In this document: one piece after another, positions 23,415 through 34,292 of the stretch
Layout of the letters: the number at the start of each line of letters is the position of its first letter
Numbering within the stretch: the stretch's first letter is position 1
From: Kryptolebias marmoratus
Lineage: Eukaryota > Chordata > Actinopteri > Cyprinodontiformes > Rivulidae
Assembly: GCF_001649575.2 (NCBI RefSeq)
Contig: NC_051436.1
Location: 8,727,742 to 8,791,741 of the forward strand
Direction of reading: 5' to 3'
Length of the DNA stretch: 64,000 bases
Translations under genes and position numbers: made by a program
Notes under the pieces: model-generated
The model's input: only the letters and a program-made list of their open reading frames with translations
Database searches by the model: none
Told to the model about the DNA's origin: nothing

Positions 23415-24684
23415 ATTACCAAAAGTTTTATTTTTAATATTTTAAATAACATTCGTCGCTGTCTTTGGCGGTAAAGGCCTCCCCCCCGCCCCCCGCCGCT
23501 CCTCGTGAACTTCAGTCTGCCGGAGAAGAGTGGAACAGAGACGCAGTGCTTCTCGGAGGCGCAGCTCTAAAAGAAGTTAATTTATGGCCTGTTTGGGAGG
23601 CAGCTTTTGGCCTGAATGCTTAATAAGGAGCCGCACCTGCAGCCGCATACAAATGAATGGAAGCGGCGGTGGTTGGCGTCGGGACCTCCTGATCTGACCA
23701 CTAATTGGCCGGGCAAAGAGAAATACGGGGTGACTTTCTTTGTTCTGCGGCTGCAAAATATCAGGCGCAGACCGACTTCGCGCTCCGGGTCGTTGCGACG
23801 TTTTCGTTATCGGTCGCCGTCTTCCTTGTATCGGGGGCAAATTCAGGCCTCTGTGGTCCCCTTCGATGGTCTTTAGACAACGTTTACCGCCACCGATAAG
23901 GTCGTCTACGCTACTCCGAATATCTCAGAAACAATGGCCTAGCAGCCTAATTTCACTTTGTGCCCGAGAAACCAAAACAACAATGAAGCCATTTTTTAAC
24001 CTTTTGTTTTTTTCTTTTTCTCTGCATCTGTCTCACCTTATCCTGATCTTGTTACCCTTAAATGTTGGTTGTGCTGACACGGCTGGTAAAAGTAGGATCT
24101 CCCTGGGCTGAGGCTGTTGGAGACTAGTTAGCAGCACATATTTAGGAGAAAATGTAGGATTTTTTTTAGTAGCAGTCTCACTAAATCAAGAAATTGTGTT
24201 TATGACCAAACATTCCTTGTATTTTGAGCGTCCGATTTTAAAAATATGGCCTGTTTTCATGTGCACAGCGTGCAAAACTGTATTTTAGGCCACGCCATTA
24301 TTTTATTCCCCGCATCGAACGCTTTGGTAAGCGTTGTGCTCACCTCGGCAGCCGCCCCGACTGTATGACTTAATCTGCCGGAGTACGTTTTTGAAATAAA
24401 GAGCTTCTTTTAATAGTTACTATTTTTCGACTCGGACGTTCGGGGCTGTGGGCTCGGATGCTTTCGGGAAGAGGAGAGCTCCCGTGCCGGCGTCAAACAG
24501 AGCTTGCGGGAAACCGAATTGAAGAAAACCCCGTCACGCGAGCAAACCGAGAAAAAAAAGCTTGAGCCGTTTCAGTCGCAGACCTCGTGATGCATCAGTA
24601 AAAAAGAAAAACAAGTTTGAGGAAACTGTAGTCAAGCTAAGCATCTTCTACCTTTGTATTTTGAAAGGTTAAAGTGGACATGTT

Positions 24685-24697
24685 CACCACCTAGTGG
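24685..24697 (-). promoter_or_regulatory. CTCF-like motif
   Basis: Minus strand CCACTAGGTGGTG matches the CTCF core at 12 of 13 positions. Motif only. Confidence 0.25.
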
Positions 24698-25809
24698 TGC
24701 AACTCGATTATGTCAGTGTTTTCGTTAAAACGGTACACATTGATTTAAAAATTGGCTCAAAAAGGCCCCTTATTGGCTCAAAATGACGACTCGCTCGTTC
24801 TTTACTTGCATCTTATTTTGTATCCCCACAGAATTAACTGACTTCACCTCTTCTGTGTCCTCATTTAGTCAATCGATGAAGTTTTCAAATCGGAAAAACA
24901 AAGCTGCAAGTACAGTATTTCACTATTTTTCATAGGTGAAAAAAAAATAAAAAAAGAAAGAAAAATCTATATATTTTTTTTTTTTTCAGCCCACTTCTGA
25001 CCTTCAGTTTCAAAGAAGCTCGCAAAGGAAGCACAAATGCCTCGAAGAAATCTCGGCTGCGGTGTCCTCCTAAACGCTTTTAAATTAAAATACCGCTCGG
25101 CGCTCGTACCCGCTCAGATTCCCGGAGATTGGGAGCAGATAATTAAAGTGTTTGCACACAGGTGGATAAGCGTCAGAGTGGAGATTTCGTGACTTTCATC
25201 ATTTCCTCCCGTTTTGGTAATTAAAAGAGGGTATTTTTGTCTCGTATTGAAGTGTGGCGCGGCGGTCGGGCTCCTCGGCGGCGGATTCCACAGTGCAGCA
25301 GTTTAGTGTCCCCCGCCTGTACTCTGGGGGCTTAAAACGAATTGATTTCCCTAATCGATACCGGAGGATTGAATTTAGGCATGCAGGGTTGGGATGCGGC
25401 CAGCAAGCCTCCTCCAGATTAGTCCCTATTCTCTTTTTTTTTTCCTTCTTCTTCTTCTGTCATTTCACGAGTGTCAGGGACGGTGCACGTTTCAGAAAAC
25501 CCTCTTTGCCACCTGAGTGAAGAGATGACCCTGACGGTGCAAACCCGTTTGAATGACGAGCCATTTTTGTTTTTTTTTTGTCTCACCTTGAACTTAATTG
25601 ACTGCCTGGAAGCCAGGGCGTTGGGGGAAAAGTGCTGACGGGAGTTTTGCTGCAAACGGGAGCGCGCTCTTCGCTGTTTTCAGACTTCCGAAGGGTACGC
25701 TCGCAAGCAGGAAAAGGTTGCGACGAGGTTGCGACGACCATGTTCAACATATCGCTCCTGAAAGGGGAATAAAGTTAGGTGTCTTTTATGACGCCTTTTA
25801 TCTGCATAA

Positions 25810-26860
25810 CTGACAAGAGCCATTTTAGTGTTGGCTAATGTTGGTTAGCTGTAGTGGCCATCTTGAATTTGATTGGCTCTAAAAGTTAATCAGTTGTACA
25901 ACTACACCCAGTGATGATTTCCTGAAAGTTTCATTAAAATCCTTCCAGTGGTTCATGAGATATTTTGCTAACAGACAAACAGGGTTGACTTCAACAGCTA
26001 ATGCTAAACTTTTAGACAAAGATCTTGTGTGATGAGTCACACTTAGAGTATGATTTATAAACGACTCTTAACTACAACCAGATCAAATCTTAGCCCAATA
26101 GTTGTGAAACTGTCTGAATTATAGCCATATTTGTGGTTTTTCAAATTAGTTGGCTGTGGCAGCCATCTTGGATTGGGTTGGCTCCATAAGTTAATCAGTT
26201 GTAGGTGTACATCCAGTGATGATTTCCTGAAAGTTTCATTAAAGTCCATCCAGTGGTTCATGAGATATTTTGCTAACAGACAAACAGGTTTGACTTCAAC
26301 AGTTAATGCTAAACTTTTAAGCAAAGATCTTGTGTGATGAGTCACACTTAGAGTATGATTTATGAACGACTCTTAACTGCAAATATGTCAAATTTTAGCG
26401 CTAAATCTGTAGACTTGGCTATGGTATGACTATTTTTGTGTTTTTTAAGTTAGGTTGTCTGTGGCGGCCATCTAGAATTGGATCGACTCCAAAAGTTAAT
26501 CAGCTATAGACGTACATCCAGCGATGATTTCCTGAAAGTTTCATTCAAATCCATCCAGCGGTTCATGAGATATTTTGCTAATAGACAGACAGAGTTGACT
26601 CCTAGTCGTTACTGGCAAATCTTCAAACAAAGATCTCCTGTTTTCTGTCGGTGCTCAGAGTATGTGTTGGGGATCAGCTTCAGCTACTACCACACCGAAT
26701 TTTAGGTCTGCGTCTGTAAAAATGACTGAATTGTAGCCATTTTTCTGGTTTTTAAAGTGTGCTGGCTGTGGCGGCCATCTTGAATCTGGCGGACTCCAAA
26801 GGTTTTTTGAAGTTGTGGATGTACATCCAGCGATTACGACACGAGGAAAAAAACACATTA
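25810..26860 (-). repeat. R1 head-to-tail tandem array, 305-bp period
   Basis: The anchor CCTGAAAGTTTCATT occurs at 25921, 26226 and 26531, spaced exactly 305 bp. Each unit also carries GAGATATTTTGCTAACAGACA and GGC(A/G)GCCATCTTG in the same order. The first two units share a long tail (GATGAGTCACACTTAGAGTA at 26031 and 26336); the third is more diverged and a fourth partial unit ends near 26840. Single copies of the same repeat occur in eight other places. Short minus-strand frames in the units (Leu-Leu-Ala-Lys-Tyr-Leu-Met) are open in some copies and broken in others, so I treat it as non-coding. Confidence 0.9.
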
Positions 26861-27644
26861 TTGCTCTGCCTTCACCTGTCGGCAGCGAGCGATAATAATA
26901 CTTATAGGTGTTGTATATCTGAAGAAGAAGAAGAAGAAGAAGAGACGTGGTTTTATTTATTCAGATTCCTGGTGAAACAGATGTACCACTGCTCGTCGAA
27001 CTGCAGTGCTTGTTACTGAAGAACGAGACAAGTAGGTTGACGACCACCAGAGTCTGTCGCTCCTGACAGCTCCAGAACCAGGAAGTTGTTACGCTGTCAC
27101 TCCAAAAGACCAGCTCCCCCCCCCCTCCCCTCCTCCTCCCGTCTTTGAGTGCATTTGTGCAGCGACCTTCGGCTGCGGTGCGACGGCGGCGACAGTGGTG
27201 GTGGCGGCCGTGTGATTCCTCAGATTGGCGCCACAAGACTGTAATCAGTCATGGTGTCAGAAAGCAGCCCTGTGGGCCGCGCTCCGGCTCATCCGGCTCA
27301 TCCGGATAAATAATAATAAGCGGCGGATGGATGAGCCCCCCCCCCACCGGTGGGGTCCTTTTCCCTCCCGGGGGGAATGTCACCCGGCCCGAGCGTCCGA
27401 CGGGATGCTCGGGCTCGAGTTTGCTGAGGACTCGGGCGCGTTAAAGGGCCGGGTCCGTTCAGCTCTGTCAGAACCGCAGAGCCGACGGAGGTGGGTCCAG
27501 AAGGGCGACGCCTGGCCGCGTTCCAGGTGTTGGGACAGGAAGGGGTCTCAACGGGAAGAGACCATCCGCCATCGTGGAACCACCAGTTAGAGCGGCCATC
27601 ATGGAACACTTTTTGCTTCAAACCTTGGCACGAACTGCTGGAGT
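26861..27644. other. GC-rich stretch without a recognised gene
   Basis: A (GAA)n tract at about 26921-26942, then GC- and CpG-rich sequence at 27090-27560 with G- and C-runs. Frames of 107-121 codons on both strands overlap each other and resemble no known protein. Confidence 0.4.
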
Positions 27645-27915
27645 CACCGATCGTCTGTTAGCGAAATATCTCACGAACCGCTGCATGGATCTTAATGAAA
27701 CTTTTAGAAGCCGATCACTGGGTGCACGTCTACCACTGATCAACCTGTGGAGTCAATCCAATGCAAGATGGCCGCCACAGCTAGTCAACCTCGGCCAACA
27801 CAAAAATGACTACAACTCGTTGAATTTTACAGACACGGAGCTAAAATTTGGTGTGGCAGCAGCTGAGAGTCATCCTCAACACATAATCCAAGAATTAACA
27901 GATCGCATCGCAGTA
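27645..27915 (+). repeat. R1 repeat copy
   Basis: Starts at TCGTCTGTTAGCGAAATATC and carries the full set of R1 phrases in order: CTCACGAACC, TAATGAAACTTTTAGAAG, AAGATGGCCGCCACAGCTAG, TTTTACAGACACGGAGCTAA, GAGAGTCATCCTCAACACAT. A + strand frame is open through this copy (part of a 159-codon frame), but other copies have stops in that frame. Confidence 0.85.
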
Positions 27916-28073
27916 TTGCTCGTAATTTTATTTTCAAAGTTGCACCGAATGAGCATAACTTTGTTATTTCTCGAGATCAGACGATTTTGGAGTTTAAAAC
28001 AGCGGGCGATATGCATTCCTTTAAGGAACGCCGGGGCTTTTATTTCCAGGTAATGATTTTGAAGAAGCCCAGT

Positions 28074-28106
<33 letters not shown>

Positions 28107-28127
28107 ACACACACACATATATATATG
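28074..28127. repeat. Compound (CA)n(TA)n microsatellite
   Basis: Two CA runs joined by ATAC, ending in a short TA run. Confidence 0.95.
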
Positions 28128-28130
28128 TTA

Positions 28131-28300
28131 TTTAATCATTTACTGCCTGGCTGTAATTGGCTCCCTACTCTATGCATGAAAAGATTGATAGCCAGATTAA
28201 TCTCATCAAAATGTTAAGCTTTTATAATCTTCTCATGGACCCCTTTTAACCCGCCTCATACATAATAAATGCGGCTAAAAAGTCAGGTTCGCGTGGAGCA
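28131..28300. promoter_or_regulatory. Candidate conserved non-coding element
   Basis: Repeat-free, balanced sequence dense in homeodomain-type sites: CTGTAATTGGC (28151), GATTGATAG (28184), the palindrome GATTAATC (28195-28202), ATCATTTA and TTTATAAT. It has no open frame. The texture fits an enhancer in the intron of a developmental gene. Conservation is not shown. Confidence 0.35.
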
Positions 28301-28368
28301 AATAGCTTAACGCCGTCGCGTGATTCGGCTCTTTTCTGGGAGGGTGGGGGGGCGGAGAAGGGGACCCT

Positions 28369-28824
28369 NNNNNNNNNNNNNNNNNNNNNNNNNNNNNNNN
28401 NNNNNNNNNNNNNNNNNNNNNNNNNNNNNNNNNNNNNNNNNNNNNNNNNNNNNNNNNNNNNNNNNNNNNNNNNNNNNNNNNNNNNNNNNNNNNNNNNNNN
28501 NNNNNNNNNNNNNNNNNNNNNNNNNNNNNNNNNNNNNNNNNNNNNNNNNNNNNNNNNNNNNNNNNNNNNNNNNNNNNNNNNNNNNNNNNNNNNNNNNNNN
28601 NNNNNNNNNNNNNNNNNNNNNNNNNNNNNNNNNNNNNNNNNNNNNNNNNNNNNNNNNNNNNNNNNNNNNNNNNNNNNNNNNNNNNNNNNNNNNNNNNNNN
28701 NNNNNNNNNNNNNNNNNNNNNNNNNNNNNNNNNNNNNNNNNNNNNNNNNNNNNNNNNNNNNNNNNNNNNNNNNNNNNNNNNNNNNNNNNNNNNNNNNNNN
28801 NNNNNNNNNNNNNNNNNNNNNNNN
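28369..28824. other. 456-N assembly gap
   Basis: The right side starts with 14 G; the left side is G-rich. Frames crossing the gap are artefacts. Confidence 0.99.
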
Positions 28825-29366
28825 GGGGGGGGGGGGGGACCCAGCTGGAGAGGCCCTTTCCAATCTGCAGCCGGGCAGAAATAATGGGTTCAGCGGCTCG
28901 GATTCAGCCACGACACCCAGGTAATTTGCTAATTTCGGTCCCTCGGCTGGTGTTGCCACAGCTTTCGGGAGGGAAAAGTGTGTAAAAACGATTTCCTGCC
29001 CTTCCTGTTGCTTTGGCAGGAAACAAACAGCGAAAGAAGAAAGAAAATTATAAAAAAGGGGGCCTTTTTGTTTTAGTTTTTGTTACTGCTACCAAATTAA
29101 AAATGGAGTAAGACCCCTGAAAATGTCACTAAGTGTGTGTCCTCTTTTGTTTGGTTGTTTGGGGGTGTTTAACGTCTCTTGAGTCGGGGGGTAATCGTAC
29201 CAAACCATCAGACAGACCGGAGAAACGGGTGCACCGAACTGGAGGACAGATACGTTAACGCGGGCGATCGTTTTGTTTAACATCTTTTTTGCCAGCTGTC
29301 AGGACAGAAAAGGAGCTAAAGCGCCGAAACAAAACGCAGCAGCAGTGAGAGAGGACAAGAGGTTGA
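28825..29366. other. No feature recognised
   Basis: Mixed sequence after the gap. Confidence 0.4.
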
Positions 29367-29785
29367 GTATGGCAAGCCATTTGTGTATTTATTCAACAAA
29401 TTATGGCAAGTTGTGTACGTATTTGATATGGTATGGCAACCCATTTGTGTATTTATTCAATAAAGTATGGTGAGCTTTTTGCGTATTTATTAAATATAAT
29501 GGGGCAAGCTGTTTGTGTATTTACTTGATGTGGTATGGCAAGCCATTTGTCTGAACAAAACATGGCAAGCTGTTTGTTCATTTATCTGCTATAGTATGGC
29601 AAGCCATTTGTGTGTTTATTTACTGGAGTATGGCAAGCTGTTTGTGTGTTTATTTAATATATATGGCAAGCTATTTGTCTAAACAAAGCATGGAGTATGG
29701 CAAGCCTTTGTGTATTTATTCAATAATGTATGGTGAGCTATTTGTGTATTTATTTGATGCAGTATGGCAAGCTGTTTGTGTATAT
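29367..29785. repeat. ~34-bp ATGGCAAGCCATTTGTGTATT tandem array
   Basis: About twelve units with anchors ATGGCAAGC or ATGGTGAGC at roughly 34-bp steps, followed by (T)TTGTGTATTTATT and a variable spacer. Two units are shortened to a TGTCTGAACAAA-type spacer. Copies differ at several positions each. Frames through it are repeat-derived. Confidence 0.93.
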
Positions 29786-29947
29786 AATCAGTATTCCTAA
29801 TATCAAGTGTAGTTTTCCCATATTGTGAGCGTTTAACGTGTTATTTCATTATCTCGTATTTTCACGTTGTTCGGTTTCATCAAGTTTGAAACAAACACTT
29901 GATCCGTGTTTGTTTTTGTTTTTCTTCTGTTTTTGCTTTTTGTGTGT

Positions 29948-29981
<34 letters not shown>

Positions 29982-31384
29982 TCTTTCTGGAGCTCATCAG
30001 ACTTTTTGTTTCAGGCGTAAATTCATAGAAAAACTCGGACAAAAATCCACTGAGAAATCTGGAGATTTTTAGTCGAGGAACATGTCGAGTTCCGAACGTT
30101 TGGGAAGCCTGTGAGAGGCGGATGTACGGAGAGCAAAAAGGGTCATAAGTCATGTTTTTGAAACGTTGTCTGAAATCTAAACATCGCTGTTAAACACACT
30201 TCCTGGTGTTTGACAAGCACCAACCGAGATTTGTTTTATTATATCTTTTATTTTATTTTTATTTTTTACCTTGGACTGTAAAACACAACTTTCCGTTTCG
30301 ACAACATGAGCCATTTTTCCAGTGGCCCTGCAAACAATCCTCAGAAAGTTAGATTATTTTACCTTAAATGAACCAAATATTCATCAGAATGATGAGTTTT
30401 GCCGTATCTGAGATTTGTGTACGAGTGAAAAAGAACGATCCTGGTGACTAAAATGGCCGATAATCTCTAATCTAGCTTTTAATCTAAGTTGTCTTCAGAA
30501 GTAATCCTTCAGATTTCCTGTGAATTCGACCATTTGTCCCTGCCAGGCTGCCGTAGATCCGGGAAATCCCTTCGTATTATTGTTGGCATCACTGTAAACT
30601 CAGAGATTCCCCTTTTTTTTGTTGTTTTTGTAAATACAGGGCAGGAATTCCAGATATGGTTGCTCCGGACCCAAAAAACTCCTTTTTTCAAACAAACCGG
30701 GACAAACAAAAGCGAGCTCGTTGCCCGGCGATTAAACCGGAACGAGTTGTTTCTGTAAAAACCAGAAGCAGGAACGAAACGCTCTTAGTGGATCGAAGGC
30801 AAACTGCGGGAAAAAAAAAAAAATTCCTGTTTTCTTTTCCTGCTCCTCCTCATCTGATGAGAGAAGGAATCCTGAAATGAAGATCAGCTCCTCCGGGTCT
30901 GGACGGGCGCCACGCGGCCACTTTGTTTTCTTTGGCTTTTTGTTACCCGACTCCAGCCGGCTGCTCTCGCCGCTCCACACCGGGTGACAAGGCGTGATGG
31001 AGCCCTGGGCCCCTCCTGCAGGTTCTGCGGATTCGCGGAACGCAGCTTTTCTGTGATCTTAAGCCTCCGTTTGGGAAAAAAAAGTACAAAAAAACCAAAC
31101 AAAAACATGTCACCTCACCTGGGTATCAGCAGAGCGGCTGTCAACCCAACTGCCCTGCAGGATTCCAGACTTCAGAGGCGTCAGTTATCCGGGAAGCAGA
31201 TGACAGCCTCGCTTTCTGTTTGTTTGTTTAATATTTGCAGATTTCTTCTCGTTCGTCAGTTTGACCTCCAAAGCTGGTGAACGAGCAGGAAGGTCGTCAG
31301 GATGCACAAAATTCAGGCGCCATGTTTCCATTTTACAGCCAACAGAAACACTAAACCGGGTTTAATCAGCAGTAATGGGTTTAC
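29786..31384. other. No gene recognised
   Basis: Intron-like sequence. Frames of 66-106 codons overlap on both strands without protein-like features. Confidence 0.4.
29949..29979. repeat. (GA)n microsatellite
   Basis: About fifteen uninterrupted GA units. Confidence 0.95.
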
Positions 31385-31640
31385 CTGTGTCTGTTAGCAA
31401 AATATCTCATGACCCAATGGACACAGTTTGATAAATCTTGCAGGGATTAATTGTTGGATAAACATCTTCAACAGATTAGCTTTTGGAGTTAACCCAGTTC
31501 AAGATGGCCGCCACAGCCAGCTGACCCTACAAAATACTAAAACGTCTGTAACTGGGTGAATTTTACAGATACCGGGTTAAAATTCGTTGAGGTAGTAGCT
31601 GAGAGTTGTTCGCATCTCACGCTCTGAGGGCGAACAGATC
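31385..31640 (+). repeat. R1 repeat copy
   Basis: GTGTCTGTTAGCAAAATATC, CTCATGACCCAATGGACAC, AAGATGGCCGCCACAGCCAG, TTTTACAGATACCGGGTTAA and GTAGTAGCTGAGAGTTGTTC in family order. The frame that is open in the 27.6-kb copy has a stop here. Confidence 0.85.
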
Positions 31641-32579
31641 GCCCGGGGTGTTAATTTACAACTCAAGCACGAAAGGCAGCGGGCGACAGGCGTTCCCGCG
31701 AGGGACGCGGGGGGCCTTTCATTTTCCTCATGAAACGACAGGACGAGCGCAGCAGCACACGACGGGCCTCGGACTAAATCCTGCAACTGATTCCCACGTT
31801 CTGCCTCTGCTCTTCTTATCAGACCTGGACTCTTTATCGTCACGCCGCGGCTGTGACGCTGGCCGGTTTCCTCGCCGCAGCAGGTCACGTCTCCGCGAAG
31901 ACGGCGAGGTTTTGGACTTCAGAGCGCGGGGATTTGCGGCGGCTTTAGGAGCACTCTCTGCGTCTGGCTTGAAGGTTATCCGGGACGGTTGTTCAATACT
32001 CTGAGGACAAAACGCGCACGTCTTTGTGCTCCGGCTTTTATCCTTTTCTGTCTTTTTCTGAGTGAGTGAGTGTGTTTGTCATACCAAGACTAGCCACTGT
32101 TGTCCCCCCCCGTCCCCCGCCCCTGTCAGTCCGGTCACGTTTGCTCATCGCGGGTGACCTGATGAGAACGCGGCCCTTATCTCCCCCGCAGAGCTGAAGA
32201 ATTGAACTCGTGTCCGCAGCCCGTAAGAACGTCGAGTGGACCGCCAGGTGCCGCCTCAGGAGCCCCTTGGTGTGGTCGGTGGCAGTGCAGGCTTCTCAAC
32301 GTCCTCTCCGCTCAGGGCTCCGTGTTAAATACTGTTCCACAAACGTGATTTAGTGGGCCGAGGGACGAGCAGACGAACCCTCGGCGGCGTTACGACGTAC
32401 GTGGGCCGAGGAAAGAAGTGTGGACGGAAGACTCTTAAAGGGGGCTGCCGTTGAAGCACCCTGACTTGCTGTCCCGCTTCCCGTCGCCTCGGACTCGAAA
32501 TAAAACGCGCAGATCGAGCACCGGAATGCACGGCCCGTTCGGGAGGAGCGTGCCGTGGCGTTTCGGTCGCCTAATTTCG
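31641..32579. other. CpG-rich stretch, no gene recognised
   Basis: Unusually CpG-dense for this window (for example 31840-31950 and 32340-32579). No TATA, exon or recognised repeat; it could be an unmethylated regulatory island. Confidence 0.4.
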
Positions 32580-33375
32580 GCCGAACGCCGGAGGAAAGCC
32601 GAACCACTCTGCCTCTCTGAAGCTCAGACGTATGTCCCAGCAGGAACATCGTTTCGAGCTGAAATGGGGTCGCGGAAAGTTGGATACCTTTTTTTTTTTT
32701 TTTGGTGTTTACTCAGTCGCAGGTCAAGTTTTCCGGATTTTTGCCGATTCTGAATGTTTCACTGACAGTTTGAGATGTACGAAACATTCTAATCTTTTCG
32801 AAACAAAACTCTTTTTACTGCCACAGCTCTTTTTGGTAAATACACAAATTATACATCGAAGTCTCTGCATTTTTTTTTTTTGTCTTTTGTCTTCACTGCT
32901 GCGGGACTTACCCTCCCGGAACGCCGAGCATCTGTACGCTTCAGGTCCATTTTCGTCCCTAAATGTTCCCTTCGAAACTGGAAGAGAAGCATCTTTTGTT
33001 TTTTACGAGAAACACGGCAGAAACATAAAAATTCGGTTGTGGGGTCGTCGGAATCTTCTGCTGCTGGCTCGAGAAGCTTTCAGGTCCGACTCGAGGGTTT
33101 TTCGCACGACGACCGTTTGCTTGAGGCGTACGTTCCAGCTCGTCTTCTCTGCTCGCCTCTCATTAACTCGGCAGTCGGGGAGTGACAGACGCAGGTACGC
33201 GGTTACCACGGAGACCACGCTGAGCATTGTGAAGCATTCCGTTCGATCCCGGCCCTCTTTACGCGTCAAAGCGCAGGCGTTCCTTCTCGGATTATTACAG
33301 AAACGATGTTTGGAACTTTGGGCAGCGGCTGCGTTGGCACCCTTCGGAGTTTCAGGAAAAAAAAATCTTCTTGTT
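32580..33375 (+). repeat. Unclassified ~750-bp element, copy A
   Basis: Colinear with 44680-45432. Shared anchors in order: GACGTATGTCCCAGCAGGAAC against GACGTACATCACAGCAGAAG; GGAAAGTTGGAT against GGAAGTTGGAT; TTTTCGAAACAAAACTCTTT against TTTTCGTGAACAAACTCTTC; AAACTGGAAG.GA; GGGAGTGACAGAC.CAGGT.CG (33177 and 45207); GGGC(A/G)GC(G/A)GCTGC. The copies are strongly diverged. A 255-codon frame (32632-33399), the longest gap-free one in the window, lies in this copy but is broken in copy B. This copy is much more CpG-rich than copy B. Confidence 0.7.
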
Positions 33376-33911
33376 TCACAATCCTTTCATCTGGTATAAT
33401 TTGATGCAGGCTGCTCGCGTCTCTCTGGCAGACATTGTGTTGTTGCCGACCGTCGAAACTCATGAGAGCTGTTTTGTTGTCGGCTCTCAGTCCTTCCCAG
33501 TCGACGCTCGGCCTTGATTCAATTACTTTTTTTTTTTTTTTTTCGGATTCAGCAGAGGCTCGTTCGGAGCTAAATTGCTCTCCAGTGCGTTTTGGTGCCT
33601 CACAGATTTCTGTTTGAGCTGAAGGATGGCTGTCCAATTTTCTGCATGAATTACAGTTTTGGTGACATTGAATTTGTTTGCAGAGCTCTTCTCAGAGACG
33701 TGCACCAGTCATAGTTTTGCAGGGCAGGTCGGGTTTTTTTTGTGCTCTTCCGACCAGACGATACCACTTTAGAATGATTTCACTTCGAGCTAATTATTAA
33801 CATGCTTTCCTGACATAGTGCGACCCTAAAATAATCAAAAATAGGTTTCAACTATTAATTTAAAAGAATCCAAAATGATTTTTTCTAACCGTGTTTTGTG
33901 TGTGTTTAGTA
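33376..33911. other. No feature recognised
   Basis: Mixed sequence with a poly-T run at 33528-33543. Confidence 0.4.
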
Positions 33912-34139
33912 CAGTGGTGTCCAGTCCTGGTCCTGGAGGGCCACCATCCTGCATGGTTTAGACGTGTTCTTGCTTTAAAACACCCAGTTTAAATGGACGA
34001 CTCGTTGCCGCGCTCCTGGAGAACTTGATGATTTGTCGAGGAGGTGATTAAACCGTTTGAATCAGGCGTGTTGGAGCAGAAAAAAACTAAAACCTCCCAG
34101 GACGAGCGGCCCCTCGAGGCCTGGAGTTTGACACCCCTG
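33912..34139. mobile_element. Short non-autonomous hAT-like element
   Basis: Ends CAGTGGTGTCC and, inverted, CAGGGGTGTCAAAC, with imperfect terminal inverted repeats of about 48 bp. Flanks share GTTTAG next to both ends (33904-33909 and 34141-34146), consistent with a mutated 8-bp duplication. It has the Ctggtcctggagggcc-type terminal sequence common in fish hAT-derived short elements. No coding capacity. Confidence 0.75.
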
Positions 34140-34199
34140 AGTTTAGATGTTTCTGTGCTCCTCAGCGGGTCTTCGAGTTCAGCAAAAACGTCTTAATCC

Positions 34200-34292
34200 T
34201 TCAGTCATTCAAATCTGGTGTGTCACAGTGGAGAAACACCTAAAACACGCAGGATGGTGCCCCCCCCCCAGGACCAGGGTCGGACACCACTG
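34200..34292. mobile_element. Fragment of a second hAT-like element
   Basis: Its right end, inverted, reads CAGTGGTGTCCGACCCTGGT, nearly the left end of the 33912 element, and its inner part (CACCTAAAACACGCAGGATG) also matches. The other end is missing, so it is a truncated neighbour or a nested relic. Confidence 0.65.

Larger units (their letters stand above)
22751..25809. other. No gene; scattered candidate conserved sequence
   Basis: Includes CpG-rich stretches (22920-23280 and 23460-23900) and AT-rich parts. Around 23578-23720 and 25130-25230 the sequence is free of simple repeats and carries TTAATAAG and AATTAAA homeodomain-like sites. No exon was recognised. Confidence 0.35.

Noticed and set aside
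27574..28053. 159-codon + strand frame
   Set aside because: Mostly an R1 repeat copy; other copies carry stops in this frame.
28246..28985. Long frames across the 456-N gap, and similar frames at 39163-39793 and 17587-17799
   Set aside because: The undetermined bases, not sequence, keep these frames open.
32632..33399. 255-codon + strand frame, the longest outside gaps
   Set aside because: It lies inside a duplicated repeat, is broken in the second copy, crosses poly-T runs read as Phe strings and shows no domain.
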